A DNA stretch of 15,957 nt. Source: Zygnema cylindricum (Eukaryota > Streptophyta > Zygnematophyceae > Zygnematales > Zygnemataceae). Location of the stretch: assembly GCA_037447655.1 (NCBI GenBank), contig JBBHKE010001070.1, positions 42,416 to 58,372 of the forward strand. Direction: 5' to 3'. Under the pieces are notes generated by a model. It was not told the origin of the DNA. It saw nothing but the letters and a program-made list of their open reading frames with translations, and searched no databases. Within the stretch, counting starts at the first letter, position 1. Each line of letters starts with the position of its first letter. Below, one piece after another: positions 1 to 9,000 of the stretch. The translations under genes were made by a program, and so were the position numbers.

Positions 1-1208
1 CTCTAGAGAATGGTAAAACAAACAAAAAAAAAAAAAAAACTTCGGGTTTCATAAAAATAAAGGAAAACCTCTTACATAAACGACAAAAAAGGTTTAAAAC
101 AGATAGGATAAAAAAAAGTCGTTTCAAGTTGGCAAAAAAAAAAAAAAAAACAAACAAAATGGTAAGAGATCTCCGGAAGGTAAAAAAAATATCTTTTTTT
201 TCACTCCTCTCCTTCCCCCCCTCGTACCCCTTATTCCTTCGAAATCAAATTTTTAATGACAATAAAAATATAATGGATATGTTAAATAGTGTAAAATGAT
301 GGTTAGTAAAATTGGAAAGATTTCCGCATGTTTTTGGTTTTCAATGGGGTTTTTAGGGGTTTTAAGATGATTGAAAGAGGATTTTAAGGGGGGTACAAGG
401 GAATTAAGGGGTTGTAAGAAGGGTTTTTTGAGGATTTTCCTAAAAAAAATTCTCCAAAGTTTCATATAACTTACTTTGCATTTAAAAAAAAGAGGTTTTA
501 TTTTCAAATTCTGAAGATTTTTTGTTTCAGAGAGACTTCATAGAATTTCTTATTTTTTTTCCAGAAGTTTCTTAAAGAGAATTTAAAAATTTATGGCGAT
601 TTTTCAAGAATTTTATGTTTTCGAGCGTTTCTGGTCTTGTTAAAATAAATAAAAAACTTTGAAAAAATGTTTTAAATCTCAATGTGGATAACGGAAAAAG
701 AAATAAAATACAAATTTACAAATACATAGGCAAATAAAAAAAAAATAATGAACGGAAAAATAATTAGATAGTTTAGTATGTCCATTGTCAGTTTGCAATA
801 TTTATTTTTTATTTCTTAAAAGAAAAAAAAAAAAAAAAAAATTCCCTCGAATTTATAAATAAATAATCCACACTATTTCACGTGGTGTGTTGTCAAATGT
901 TACTTTTGGTCCCCAATTTTGTGAACTCCTGTGTTTTTTTGTTTTCTTTCCCACGAGAAAAGCAATTTTTTTTTCTAAGGTTTAATGGAATAATTTAAAA
1001 AGACGGTGTGATTTCATCTATTATTTTTTCTTTTTTAACTATTGACAATTACTGAAAATTAATTAAAACTGATTAAAGAAGGGTGAACACCAAAAATTTT
1101 GACAATAAAGAAAAATACGGATAATAAAAAAAACATAAAAACTAAAAAAAAAAACAAAAAAAAAGCATAAAAAAAAAAAAAAAAAATAAAAAAAAAAAAA
1201 AAAAAAAA

Positions 1209-1284
<76 letters not shown>

Positions 1285-1480
1285 CTCGAAACAAAACTAC
1301 AAAACTTTAAATAAATCTCAAAAAAAAGAATAAAAAAACAGTAAACAATATAAAAATAACAACAGTAAAACCATGTTATTAAACCCGAATAAGACAAAAA
1401 AAAACCCTAATTTCCCCAAATCCACCGTTGCCCTATTTTATGAATTTGAATTTTGAAAAAAAAAAAAAAAAAAACCATAA
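1..1480. other. AT-rich non-coding stretch with poly(A) runs
   Basis: No coding region is supportable here. The DNA is strongly AT-rich and broken by many A runs (for example about 24-39, 137-150, 822-840 and 1165-1282). Open frames in it encode runs of Phe or Lys and are composition artefacts. Two of the A runs (ending near 840 and 1282) are followed within two bases by the same octamer CCCTCGAA. Confidence 0.7.
1165..1282. repeat. Long poly(A) tract
   Basis: About 118 bases are almost only A, broken by single T or C bases; 1210-1282 is 73 A without interruption. This could be the tail of a retroposed sequence on the plus strand, an expanded mononucleotide repeat, or an assembly-sensitive homopolymer. 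I see no retroposon body or clear target-site duplication beside it. Confidence 0.9.
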
Positions 1481-1509
1481 AAAATTAGAACAAAAACAAA
1501 AAAAAAAGA

Positions 1510-1980
1510 ATGTACGGAAACCCCCAAAAAAAAAAGTTACCCGGTGATACTGAGAAGGAGGCCCTTTGTGTCGTCCGTACCGTTGTACTTTGCCAACTCC
1601 TGGCAGCTACAGGTCTGGGGAGGAAGGGAGGAGGGAAGGAGGAAAGTGAGGAGGGAGAGGGAAAGAGTGTTAATACATTTGAAAAAACTTCAATGCAACT
1701 GTAACTGCACCATCGCTCGATCCCCACCTCCCCCCCCCTCCCTCCCTCCTCCCTCCCCCTCCCTCCCTCCCCCCCTCCCTCCCCCCTCTTCCTCCCCCCC
1801 TTCCTTCTTCTCCTCCCCTCACATCTGGTCGTTCTCCTCTCTCCAGCTTTGCTGGTAGAAGCAGTAGCTGAACGTCACAATGCGGCCGCAGGAGGCCGAG
1901 TACGCTGCGCCACGGGTTCCGAGGAAGGCGACGGATTATCGGGCGCCACGTCAGTATCATCCGTACGGTCGTCCGTACCG
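1510..1980 (+). CDS. Candidate two-exon coding fragment in a GC-rich island, unknown product
   Basis: Weak candidate. Exon A would run from the ATG at 1510 to 1612 (34 codons plus one base, donor CAG|GTCTGG). Exon B would run 1847-1980, after a ~110-base pyrimidine tract ending CTCTCCAG and before a good donor CCG|GTGAGA. The phases are compatible (1 into 1), and the joined frame stays open, with exon B contributing 44 codons in a frame beginning LLVEAVAERH. An alternative reading starts at the ATG at 1880 (context CACAATGC) and runs 33 codons plus two bases to the same donor, beginning MRPQEAEYAAP. I recognise no family in either frame. All frames are open here because the region is GC-rich, so the support is only the splice-like signals and the abrupt composition change from AT-rich flanks. 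No further exon was found downstream. Confidence 0.18.
1616..1675. repeat. Homopurine tract (GGA/GGGA-rich)
   Basis: An almost pure purine run on the plus strand made of GGA, GGGA and GAGA units. It precedes the opposite-sense pyrimidine tract at 1728-1826 by about 50 bases, so the pair could fold back or form triplex or quadruplex DNA. Confidence 0.7.
1728..1826. repeat. Homopyrimidine tract (CCCT-rich)
   Basis: Nearly 100 bases of C and T in CCCT/CCTC units, with C runs up to about nine. It would make a strong polypyrimidine tract for the CTCTCCAG acceptor at 1846; equally it may be simple low-complexity DNA. Confidence 0.8.
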
Positions 1981-2049
1981 GTGAGAGGGGAGGTGAGGAG
2001 GGACCGATGATGGGGCGGCGTTTGAGGGAGGGGGGAGGGGAAGCCATTT

Positions 2050-2091
2050 GGGAGGGAGGGAGGGAGGGAGGGAGGGAGGGAGGGAGAGGGG
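2050..2091. repeat. (GGGA)n microsatellite
   Basis: About ten consecutive GGGA units. The regular runs of three G are the pattern expected of a G-quadruplex on the plus strand. Confidence 0.85.
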
Positions 2092-2192
2092 TGGAGGGGC
2101 GCTTCGCGATTTTGTATTATTTAGGAAATAGTGCGGCGAACAGTTTCCGTAAAGAAATAAAGTGCGAATGGGCGGTCCATTAAAGTACCGTA

Positions 2193-2301
2193 CCGTACTG
2201 TACCGTACCGTGTCGTATCAGACTGTCGAGATACGTACTATTGTTAGAGTGGAAATGAGAGCACAGTAAAGTGCAGTACGTTTCAGTACGGTACAGTACG
2301 G
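2193..2301. repeat. Inverted repeat built from TACCG/TACGG units
   Basis: CCGTACTGTACCGTAC at 2193-2208 is the exact reverse complement of 2286-2301, giving 16-bp arms around a 77-base loop. The left arm sits in a short tandem array of TACCG pentamers (about 2185-2210). Similar GTACGGTACTGTAC sequence recurs near 4336 inside another element, so the motif may be a mobile-element end or a binding-site array. Confidence 0.7.
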
Positions 2302-2350
2302 TGTATCCAAATGAGTGCCTAAACAGTACACCGCGTATCGCGGCTCGCTT

Positions 2351-2534
2351 TAACGCTTTTTTGAGCTTTTCGCCGCTTAAAAACATCTTTTCTCCGTGCA
2401 CACTCGTCGGATTGTTAATCGGACGGTCGCCAACATTTACGTAAAGATTCTCATCTTCCGATTAGGGGGCGCCAATCGAACGCAAGTGCACGGTCAAAAG
2501 ATATTTCTAAGTGGCAAATAAAACATCCACGTTA
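2351..2534. mobile_element. Small palindromic inverted-repeat element, copy 1
   Basis: The left arm (about 2351-2401) and right arm (about 2486-2534) are imperfect reverse complements; the shared core reads roughly GCCRCTTARAAAYATC, then TTTT and CCGTGCAC. The outermost bases are TAACG on the left and CGTTA on the right. At 184 bp with no coding capacity it fits a MITE. A related element with the same arm sequence and nearly the same length lies at 4405-4590. The superfamily is not certain; the ends would allow a TA or a three-base target site. Confidence 0.65.
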
Positions 2535-2826
2535 GTAAAGGTACACGGTGTACTTCATTGTTGATGATTTGTTGGCTTTTAAGTAGGGAACTAGAAATAG
2601 AATTTATTATGATAATTGTTTCCTTACACTCATAATATATTTGAATTATAAGCGGTTTACGGTGTAGGAACAGTTAATCGGGCGGTTTGTTCAGCTGTAC
2701 GGAACACACAGGATGAAAAAAAAGCGTCAGAAGTACAACAGCTGGACGATTTTGTTGAGTATCGCTTTTGGATAGCGACAAAAAATGTGTGACTGGCCGC
2801 TAGCTAGGGAGCAGTTAATCGGACGG
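2414..2826 (+). repeat. Three dispersed copies of GTTAATCGGRCGG
   Basis: The 13-mer GTTAATCGG(A/G)CGG occurs in the same orientation at 2414-2426, 2673-2685 and 2814-2826; the last two copies are also preceded by CA. The intervening sequences differ, so this is not a simple tandem array. It may mark repeated internal sites of one larger degenerate element. Confidence 0.6.
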
Positions 2827-2918
2827 CTTAGATTCTCAGTTGGTTTTGTACTGATGAACAAATGCGCAGATTGTCTTTAGCGCCAGCCGGACAAAAGCTG
2901 TACACCGTGACGTAATTA

Positions 2919-3687
2919 GGGTGGCGTTCCATCAGACGAAAAGTGAGGTTGTTTACAGAAATCCGGACATATTCGTACTACGCCGTACCTCTTATTTTGT
3001 TTTTATACGCGAATAACATTACAGAGAATCTTGCCAATATTCTCCAAAGGTCTGGGAGGTAACAATGACCGTTGGATGTTTTTTCGCGAAGCATTCGCTT
3101 CGAAAGTTTCTGTAAATGACTAAATGGTGATGTACCTCCTCGAGGTGATGTACCTCCTCGATGAGGTACATCACCATTTACAGAAAAAATTGAGCCGCGA
3201 CACGTCGGATAATGAATGTACGTGTCAGGACGGCAACCAACGGAAATCGAAAAATTTCGCACATGATACATGCATTCAAAAATTCAACGGAAATCACGAA
3301 AGCAATCTCGTAACGAGCTTTCGTCGCGCTATTTTTGTTACCGGCAATTCGTCACACTATTTGTGGAAGCACTCATTCGTCACGCGAAAAAGCAGAAACC
3401 CTAAAAAAAATGAGCTGGCATCTGACAAGCGTTTGCAAAGAGTACAAAATTTGTGTGGTACGATGCCCTGGTCCGCACGTTACATGGTATGCAAATGACG
3501 ATTTCGAGTTGAAGTTGGTCGTTGTAAAAAATATTTGACGATTTTCAATATACGATCTTATCTTACGTGGTACCACTCATTCCCGAGCACGTGGATTACA
3601 AACTCTACGCGATAGAACATCGTTCAGAATGCAGCATCCTGTAATATTCGCCGTACAATTACAGGAAATCCTGATGGAACGCCACCC
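2919..3687. mobile_element. PIF/Harbinger-like non-autonomous element 1 (769 bp)
   Basis: GGGTGGCGTTCCATCAG at 2919-2935 is repeated exactly inverted at 3671-3687. The trinucleotide TTA directly flanks both ends (2916-2918 and 3688-3690). Three-base TTA/TAA target duplications and G-rich terminal repeats are established traits of PIF/Harbinger and Tourist-like elements. The interior has no open frame that I can match to a DDE transposase or a Myb-like protein, so it is non-autonomous or decayed. It contains an internal hairpin (3121-3180) and is directly followed by a second element of the same type. Confidence 0.75.
3121..3180. repeat. Perfect 18-bp hairpin containing an 18-bp tandem duplication
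   Basis: TAAATGGTGATGTACCTC (3121-3138) pairs exactly with 3163-3180. Within it the unit GGTGATGTACCTCCTCGA occurs twice back to back (3126-3143 and 3144-3161), followed by its inverse. The structure lies inside mobile element 2919-3687 and could form two alternative stems. Confidence 0.9.
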
Positions 3688-3690
3688 TTA

Positions 3691-4404
3691 GAGCGTTGTT
3701 CCATTAGGCGGTCTCTGTAAACATCAAAAATTCGTTTACTGAAGCGACCGTTCCATTGAAGCGACCGTTCCATTGTGTCGGGTCAGTAACCGACAATTGT
3801 TTTTGAGTGGCACACTTTGATTTGGCCACGTAATAAATGAATAGGATTCTGGTAATCTTCAGAGAATCTCTAGCAGCAAATTGTGACCACGTATTCGTAC
3901 CACCGAAGGTAAAAAGTGACTCGTACGACGTATTGAATAAAATCTGTACGACTGGACGAAACTTAAGATTTGTAAAAGCGTACGAAAATGTCAAGATGGT
4001 TAGTGGTTCGCGTGAAACAATATCCTCCGTCAAAGATTTTTTTGCGTCTTCCGGTGGCCTCGCATCCTCCCTGGCGGAAGGCACATGTCATATGCGACGT
4101 GTACCCACCTGGTCGCGCGGTCGTCGTGGATATTTGTTCACTTTCCCACGAGGCACGATGCTATTCGTTCAGGCGCTAAGAATTGACCTACTCCGGGTCA
4201 CTTGTTGGGAACTGGAAGTGTCAGACGACGGCGTATCCGATTATGCATCCGACGGTCCACGTTTACGCCCATAAACGTGGAGAATCAAATTCCTCATTCA
4301 GTAGGCTTGTTTTTCTGACATTTTATTTTTTTTGGTACGGTACTGTACGAAAGAATACGGCTTTCAGTAGACAACGGCATTTTCCCCCTATTGGAACCTC
4401 ACCC
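3691..4404. mobile_element. PIF/Harbinger-like non-autonomous element 2 (714 bp)
   Basis: It starts with GAGCGTTGTTCCATTAGGCGG right after the TTA at 3688-3690 and ends with the imperfect inverse (reading GGGTGAGGTTCCAATAGGGGG from the right), followed by TTA at 4405-4407. The arms match at about 15 of 21 positions, and both share the GTTCCATYAG core with the neighbouring element, so they belong to one family. A 145-codon open frame (3837-4274, plus strand) fills much of the interior but shows no domain that I recognise and may be chance or a decayed remnant. The TTA at 3688-3690 serves both neighbours. Confidence 0.6.
3741..3774 (+). repeat. 17-bp perfect tandem duplication
   Basis: GAAGCGACCGTTCCATT occurs twice head to tail (3741-3757, 3758-3774). 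Each copy contains GTTCCATT, as does the nearby element end at 3691, so they may be subterminal repeats of the kind transposases bind. Confidence 0.9.
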
Positions 4405-4590
4405 TTAGTGCTAATAATTTTTCGCCACTAAAAACATATTTTCTCCGTACACACTTGTCCAATTTTCAATTTAAGACAGCCATTCGTAGGCTGAGAATAT
4501 GACCTTTTAATCGCAACCGTCAGATCCACAATCTGACATACGTGCACGGAGAAAATATGTTTTAAGAGACGAAAAAAATATTATCGCTAA
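4405..4590. mobile_element. Small palindromic inverted-repeat element, copy 2
   Basis: The left arm 4405-4450 and right arm 4544-4590 are reverse complements at all but about nine positions over 46-47 bases, with an uninterrupted identical block of 18 bases (AAAACATATTTTCTCCGT). The element starts at the TTA that closes the preceding Harbinger-like element, and TTA also follows the right end at 4591-4593. The arms match those of the element at 2351-2534, while the ~93-base interior does not. It has no coding capacity, as expected of a MITE. Confidence 0.75.
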
Positions 4591-5570
4591 TTACGATTCA
4601 CGGTTGTACTGTAAGGTTTCGCTGCTTCTTTTAGGTTTCGTCACGTTGTGGCTCTAAAGCTTTAGAAGAGTGCCTCGTTACTAAGAATGCTCATTACAGT
4701 AGGTTGGTAATCCTGTTCCGAAAATAAACACCCAACGGAGAACATAGGGAATAAAAAAAAAAAGGTTAATAGAAAAAAGAAAAAAAATAAAAATTTAGCC
4801 TTACATAGAAATTGGAACAAAAAACACGGTTTTACGCATGAGTTCAATAAAGTTTGAGAGGAAAACAGAATGGCCGAATGAAAGACAAAAAAATAATATG
4901 GTGAACCAAACAAAAAAAAAAAGAAATAGCAGAAGAAGGGAATGGTTATCATGCCGGGAAACTTTGGCACTAAGAAGGAAAAAACAAACTTAGATAAGAA
5001 ACACACTTGTTTTTCACCATTCAAGCAATCACAAAACATTTCGCACAATACAATTACGTAATTTTAAAGAATAGAAACAACTTCACCCTTTCAAAAAATT
5101 AGCACTGAATCTAAAAAAAACCGCTTGCGGAAACGGTGACCTAAAAAACAAATTTGGAGTGCGGTTATAGGTCTAGCTTCAACAAAAAAACCAACAAGTA
5201 TCTATGGAGAACGGTGTGACTGGTTGTCACAACCTCATGGAAAGCCCACGTCAGTAAAGAACCTACTTGAGAAAGGTGTCTCAAAAAAATATTTAACTGG
5301 TCCAAACAACTGTTTTACCATAAAAAACGACACTTATTCTTCATACCTTTTAACATTCAAAAACAAATCCCCGATAGCTCTAAAGTTGCCCAAACAAAAA
5401 AAAAAAAAAGACTAGAGACTAAGGAAAAAAAAATCTCCTACAGGAAAGATGAGAAGTCAAAGATAACAACAGTCCAAAATAATAATCCCCCAATTACTGT
5501 TTCCTATTCATGTACTCAGATGGTTTACCATCGAGTGTATCTTTAGTATAGTATAGTATATTATAGTAGT

Positions 5571-5595
5571 AGTAAACTATTGCTAATAGTTTACT
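5571..5595. repeat. Short perfect hairpin
   Basis: AGTAAACTAT at 5571-5580 pairs exactly with ATAGTTTACT at 5586-5595 around the loop TGCTA. A TAGTA-rich microsatellite lies directly to its left. Confidence 0.7.
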
Positions 5596-5913
5596 GCAAG
5601 TAGTGTATAGAGAAACATACGAGAACCTCAATGGAAAGCACTATACCTGTTAGTAATTGCTTCCAAGTACAAAACTAAAGCAGGTCAACCTCCCATTACA
5701 CGTATCAAGTATATTGTTAGCTCAAGAAACATACCGCAATTGTCATAAGAAACGGTATATCCTCGACATGTTGCCTTCTTAAGGTAATCCCAATGACAAA
5801 ACAATCCACTCCTTACAAGGTGTCAACACAAAACCCTCTCTCCCCTCCAAACCCTCCACATGCAAAACACATCCATGCAAATTTGACACCGTTAACAACA
5901 AAATCAGGACAAT

Positions 5914-5919
5914 TTTATT
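5914..5919 (-). terminator. Candidate polyadenylation signal AATAAA for the zinc-finger gene
   Basis: TTTATT on the plus strand reads AATAAA on the minus strand, about 157 bases beyond the stop codon at 6076-6078. It is the first canonical signal I found downstream. AT-rich DNA makes a chance match likely. Confidence 0.35.
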
Positions 5920-6075
5920 TTAGTCGACGGCTACATTTCCATCCGGTGATTGTGATATCAACTACAATTGCAAACGTTTCGACTCAGTCTACACCAAAAA
6001 AAAAAAGAATGGACTCTAAATGCATCCTACTCGGATGGTTTGCCATAACACAGTTTTTCAATCAGGTTTTTATAC

Positions 6076-9000
6076 TCAGAAAGGTCGCTGAAGACCTCTT
6101 CTTTGCATGAACTCCATATCTGACATGTTGCGAGGCAATAATCTGACAGCTTCGTGCACCGTTCTCAGGTGTTCAGGATGCCGGTTGTGAGATAGTAAAT
6201 CAGATCCCGACCTGCACAATCAAATCCAAAAAAATGAACACCGATTTTTAGGGCATTTTAGGATTTTTTAGGGCTTTTTTACAGATAGCCGTTCTAGTGG
6301 AAAATGGTGTGCACAAAACAACAACAATTTTGACCGCCTCAAGACTATACAACACAACACAAAACACTACAAATAACAATAAAAAAAAAGCGGATGCCAG
6401 TTGCAGATTTTACAGCTTGAGTACCTGAAATCGATGTCACAAACGGCACAATAAGTCTCTTCCGGAATCCAGCCTTGCTGTACCTCACGACTGTCCCGCC
6501 CTCCTCCCATAAAGTGCATCATTGCCACGGCTCTCTCCCTATGTGCCCTCCGTTGCGAATGCCTCTCCAGAGCCTCCTGTGTGTGACAACTCACCCGGCA
6601 AATGCGGCACCAGCCAGCCTCAGCCTCGGGATTCACTGTGTCTTCAACAAGATGGACAACATTTTGAGCCCCGACTCTCCTATAGTCGTTCCTCGGTGAG
6701 AAATGTCCATCACCATGGTATCCTAATTGTCTTCCGGGCGAAAGAGGTTGGCCAACTGGCGAACCTAGAGCCCTATTTGGAAATGCGTGTCCCGACCTGC
6801 TTGCGTTCAATGTTGAATTTTCCGGAAGATCCCCTCTGCCTTCCTGCATAAGAATGTTCATGGGATCTACCTCATGTCTTGGTTGGAACATACCTGATCT
6901 TGGACCTGACTGGGAACCCAAGCCAGATGGTTCTTTCGAAGGCATTAAGGATCCGGAGAACATGACAAGATCCCGCCCACCAAATGACTCAGACGTCATG
7001 GGCTGTCTATAGTCATACATGTTATCGCTGTCAGCCTCAGGCCTCCGTGTAGGACCGGATTCTAGACCTAAATGAATAGCAGATTGACCGCGCGAGTGTG
7101 TGCCCTGAATCGCATTACCAGAAGTTAAGAAAGAAGGATGCCTTTCTCGTCGTTGAAGAGAATCATAACCATCATCTCTCCATCCAAGGCTCTCTGGTCG
7201 TGCATATCTGGAGGACCCATCGTCAGACGCGCGTCCAAGGGGAGCTCTAAATGCTTTATCAGACTCTTCAACCTTCCTGCCAGCTCTCTCTGGTATGTCC
7301 AACCTTTGCCTTACTCGTCTGGTGTCAGGCGATGAACGCCTTATCGGCCTTTCGTTTGACGATCGTGGTAAGGCCACCAAATCTCGCCCTCGTTCACTTC
7401 GAGAACGTGTACCTGACGGGCTTCGTACATCCTTTGGAGGATCCTCTCTATCCCTGCGACCCCCGGAATCGCGACCTGACTTCACCTGCTCAGATGAAGA
7501 TCTTACCGACTTTTTGGAATCCTGCCTACCCCCAGAAAGCCCAGAACCTCCAGAGACTACAGGGTGTCGAGATTTCTCTCCCGAAGATGTCCCTAGAGGG
7601 GCACTTTTTTTTACAGTAATCTTGACCCGCTTCTCCTTCAAATCCAATATCTTCCCACTTGCTTGCCCACTCTTATCATTATCAGATTTGGAACTTTCGT
7701 GATTGCTTGTTTTCACCTGCGACATTGCAAGGACCTTCTCCTTATTTTTTTCTGTTGGTATCTTCAGCCGCACCGTTCCTGCCTCTTTCTTGCCATCTTC
7801 AGCCTTCACGCCTTTACCGCCATCCTCAGAACCTGTTGGCTGTACAGACAATTCAGTCGCTTCACTTTTCTTAGCCTCTTTGTTTCCTATGATAATAATG
7901 TTTACACCCTCAGATACTATAAGTTGCGATGTTGAACCCGTTGCTGCGGTCTTTCCAACCTCCTTACCTTTACTCGTCATCATTTCCTCAACTGTATTTT
8001 CCACATCTTTACATTTCGTGGTTACTGCTGTTCCTCTCTCACCCATCTCCTTATGTTCCTCTGTCGTCGTTTTCTTTCCTCCGGAGTCCACGTTTTCACG
8101 TTTCAGATTCACATCTGCTTTCCCTGCCACATCAATCTCCTCACACCATTCAGCTGCTATTTCTTTGGCAGCATCCTCCACTTTTCCGCCATCAACCTCC
8201 TTGCCAGTCGTGGTTACTGCAGTTCCTCCCTCACTCATCTCCTCTCGTCCTTCTGCCGTCATTTCTTTTCCTCCAGCGTCCACGTTATCAGGTTTCAGGT
8301 TCATGTCAGATTTCTCTCCCTCATCCATCTTCTCACGCCTTTCAACTGGCATTCCTTTGGCAGCATCCTCGACTTTTCCATCACCAACCTCCTTGCCAGT
8401 GTCAGTCAATATTTTAAAATACTCCACTAAGCTAACTTTTTCCTCTATCCCGGTCATCACTGTCTCATCCAACTCTATACCTTTTCCAGCTCTCATTTTC
8501 TTGTCGACATCTTCATCTTTTGCTTCACCCATTCCCTTAGTATTACATCCTGCCACTTGCCTGTCTGTGGCCTCCAATTTTGCCAAGTTCAAAGTCACAT
8601 CTGCTGTTTCCATCTTAACCAGCTCTTGACCCTTTTCAGCGGTTATTCCATTGTCTGTATCCTCAACCTTTACAGGTTGCGGAGTCCACCCAGTTGTTCC
8701 TGCCTCCTCCGTAGCCATAGAGGCATGTTCACTCTTCATTTCTTTGCCTGTATCCTCCCCCATTGGTTGAACTGCTGTAACCGGAGGTTCCTTGCTCTCC
8801 ACCTTACTGGCCTGTTCATCAGCAATTCCAACCACTAAGCTGGATCCTACTGCTTTCCCCTGTTCTGTTGCGTCAATCTTCTTACCCTGTTTAAAGGCCT
8901 GTTGTGGAACCTCCGCAGCACCTTTCAGTTGGTGCAGATCCACCTGTTTTACATTCTCACACACTTCAACCACTTGATTTTCATCCCGAGCAAATACCTC

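Larger units (their letters stand above)
4600..6075. other. Intergenic stretch without a supportable gene
   Basis: No convincing exon. It holds scattered A runs (near 4752, 4910, 5396 and 5997), a TAGTA microsatellite at about 5544-5574 and a small hairpin at 5571-5595. Short open frames here are AT-rich and unremarkable. The left side of the main gene's 3' untranslated region should occupy the last 150-200 bases. Confidence 0.6.

Noticed and set aside
1059-1397. 112-codon minus-strand frame, almost all Phe
   Set aside because: It is the translation of the poly(A) tract read as poly-T; composition only.
1670-2047. 125-codon minus-strand frame in the GC island
   Set aside because: Opened by purine/pyrimidine repeats; no domain. 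The plus strand has better splice-like signals in the same place.
2978-3576. Overlapping short frames on both strands inside the first Harbinger-like element
   Set aside because: No recognisable domain, and the frames run through the internal hairpin and tandem repeat.
3837-4274. 145-codon frame inside the second Harbinger-like element as a transposase gene
   Set aside because: No DDE triad context, Myb-like motif or other recognisable transposase feature; treated as possible decay or chance.
6367-6424. C-terminal extension of the zinc-finger frame past 6425 (18 residues)
   Set aside because: It is intron sequence: splicing at GTACTC restores the second finger and gives a different 44-residue end.
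7703-8629. 308-codon plus-strand frame
   Set aside because: Antisense shadow of the Lys/Glu-rich, stop-poor coding region of the zinc-finger gene; Ser/Phe/Pro-rich as expected of a shadow.
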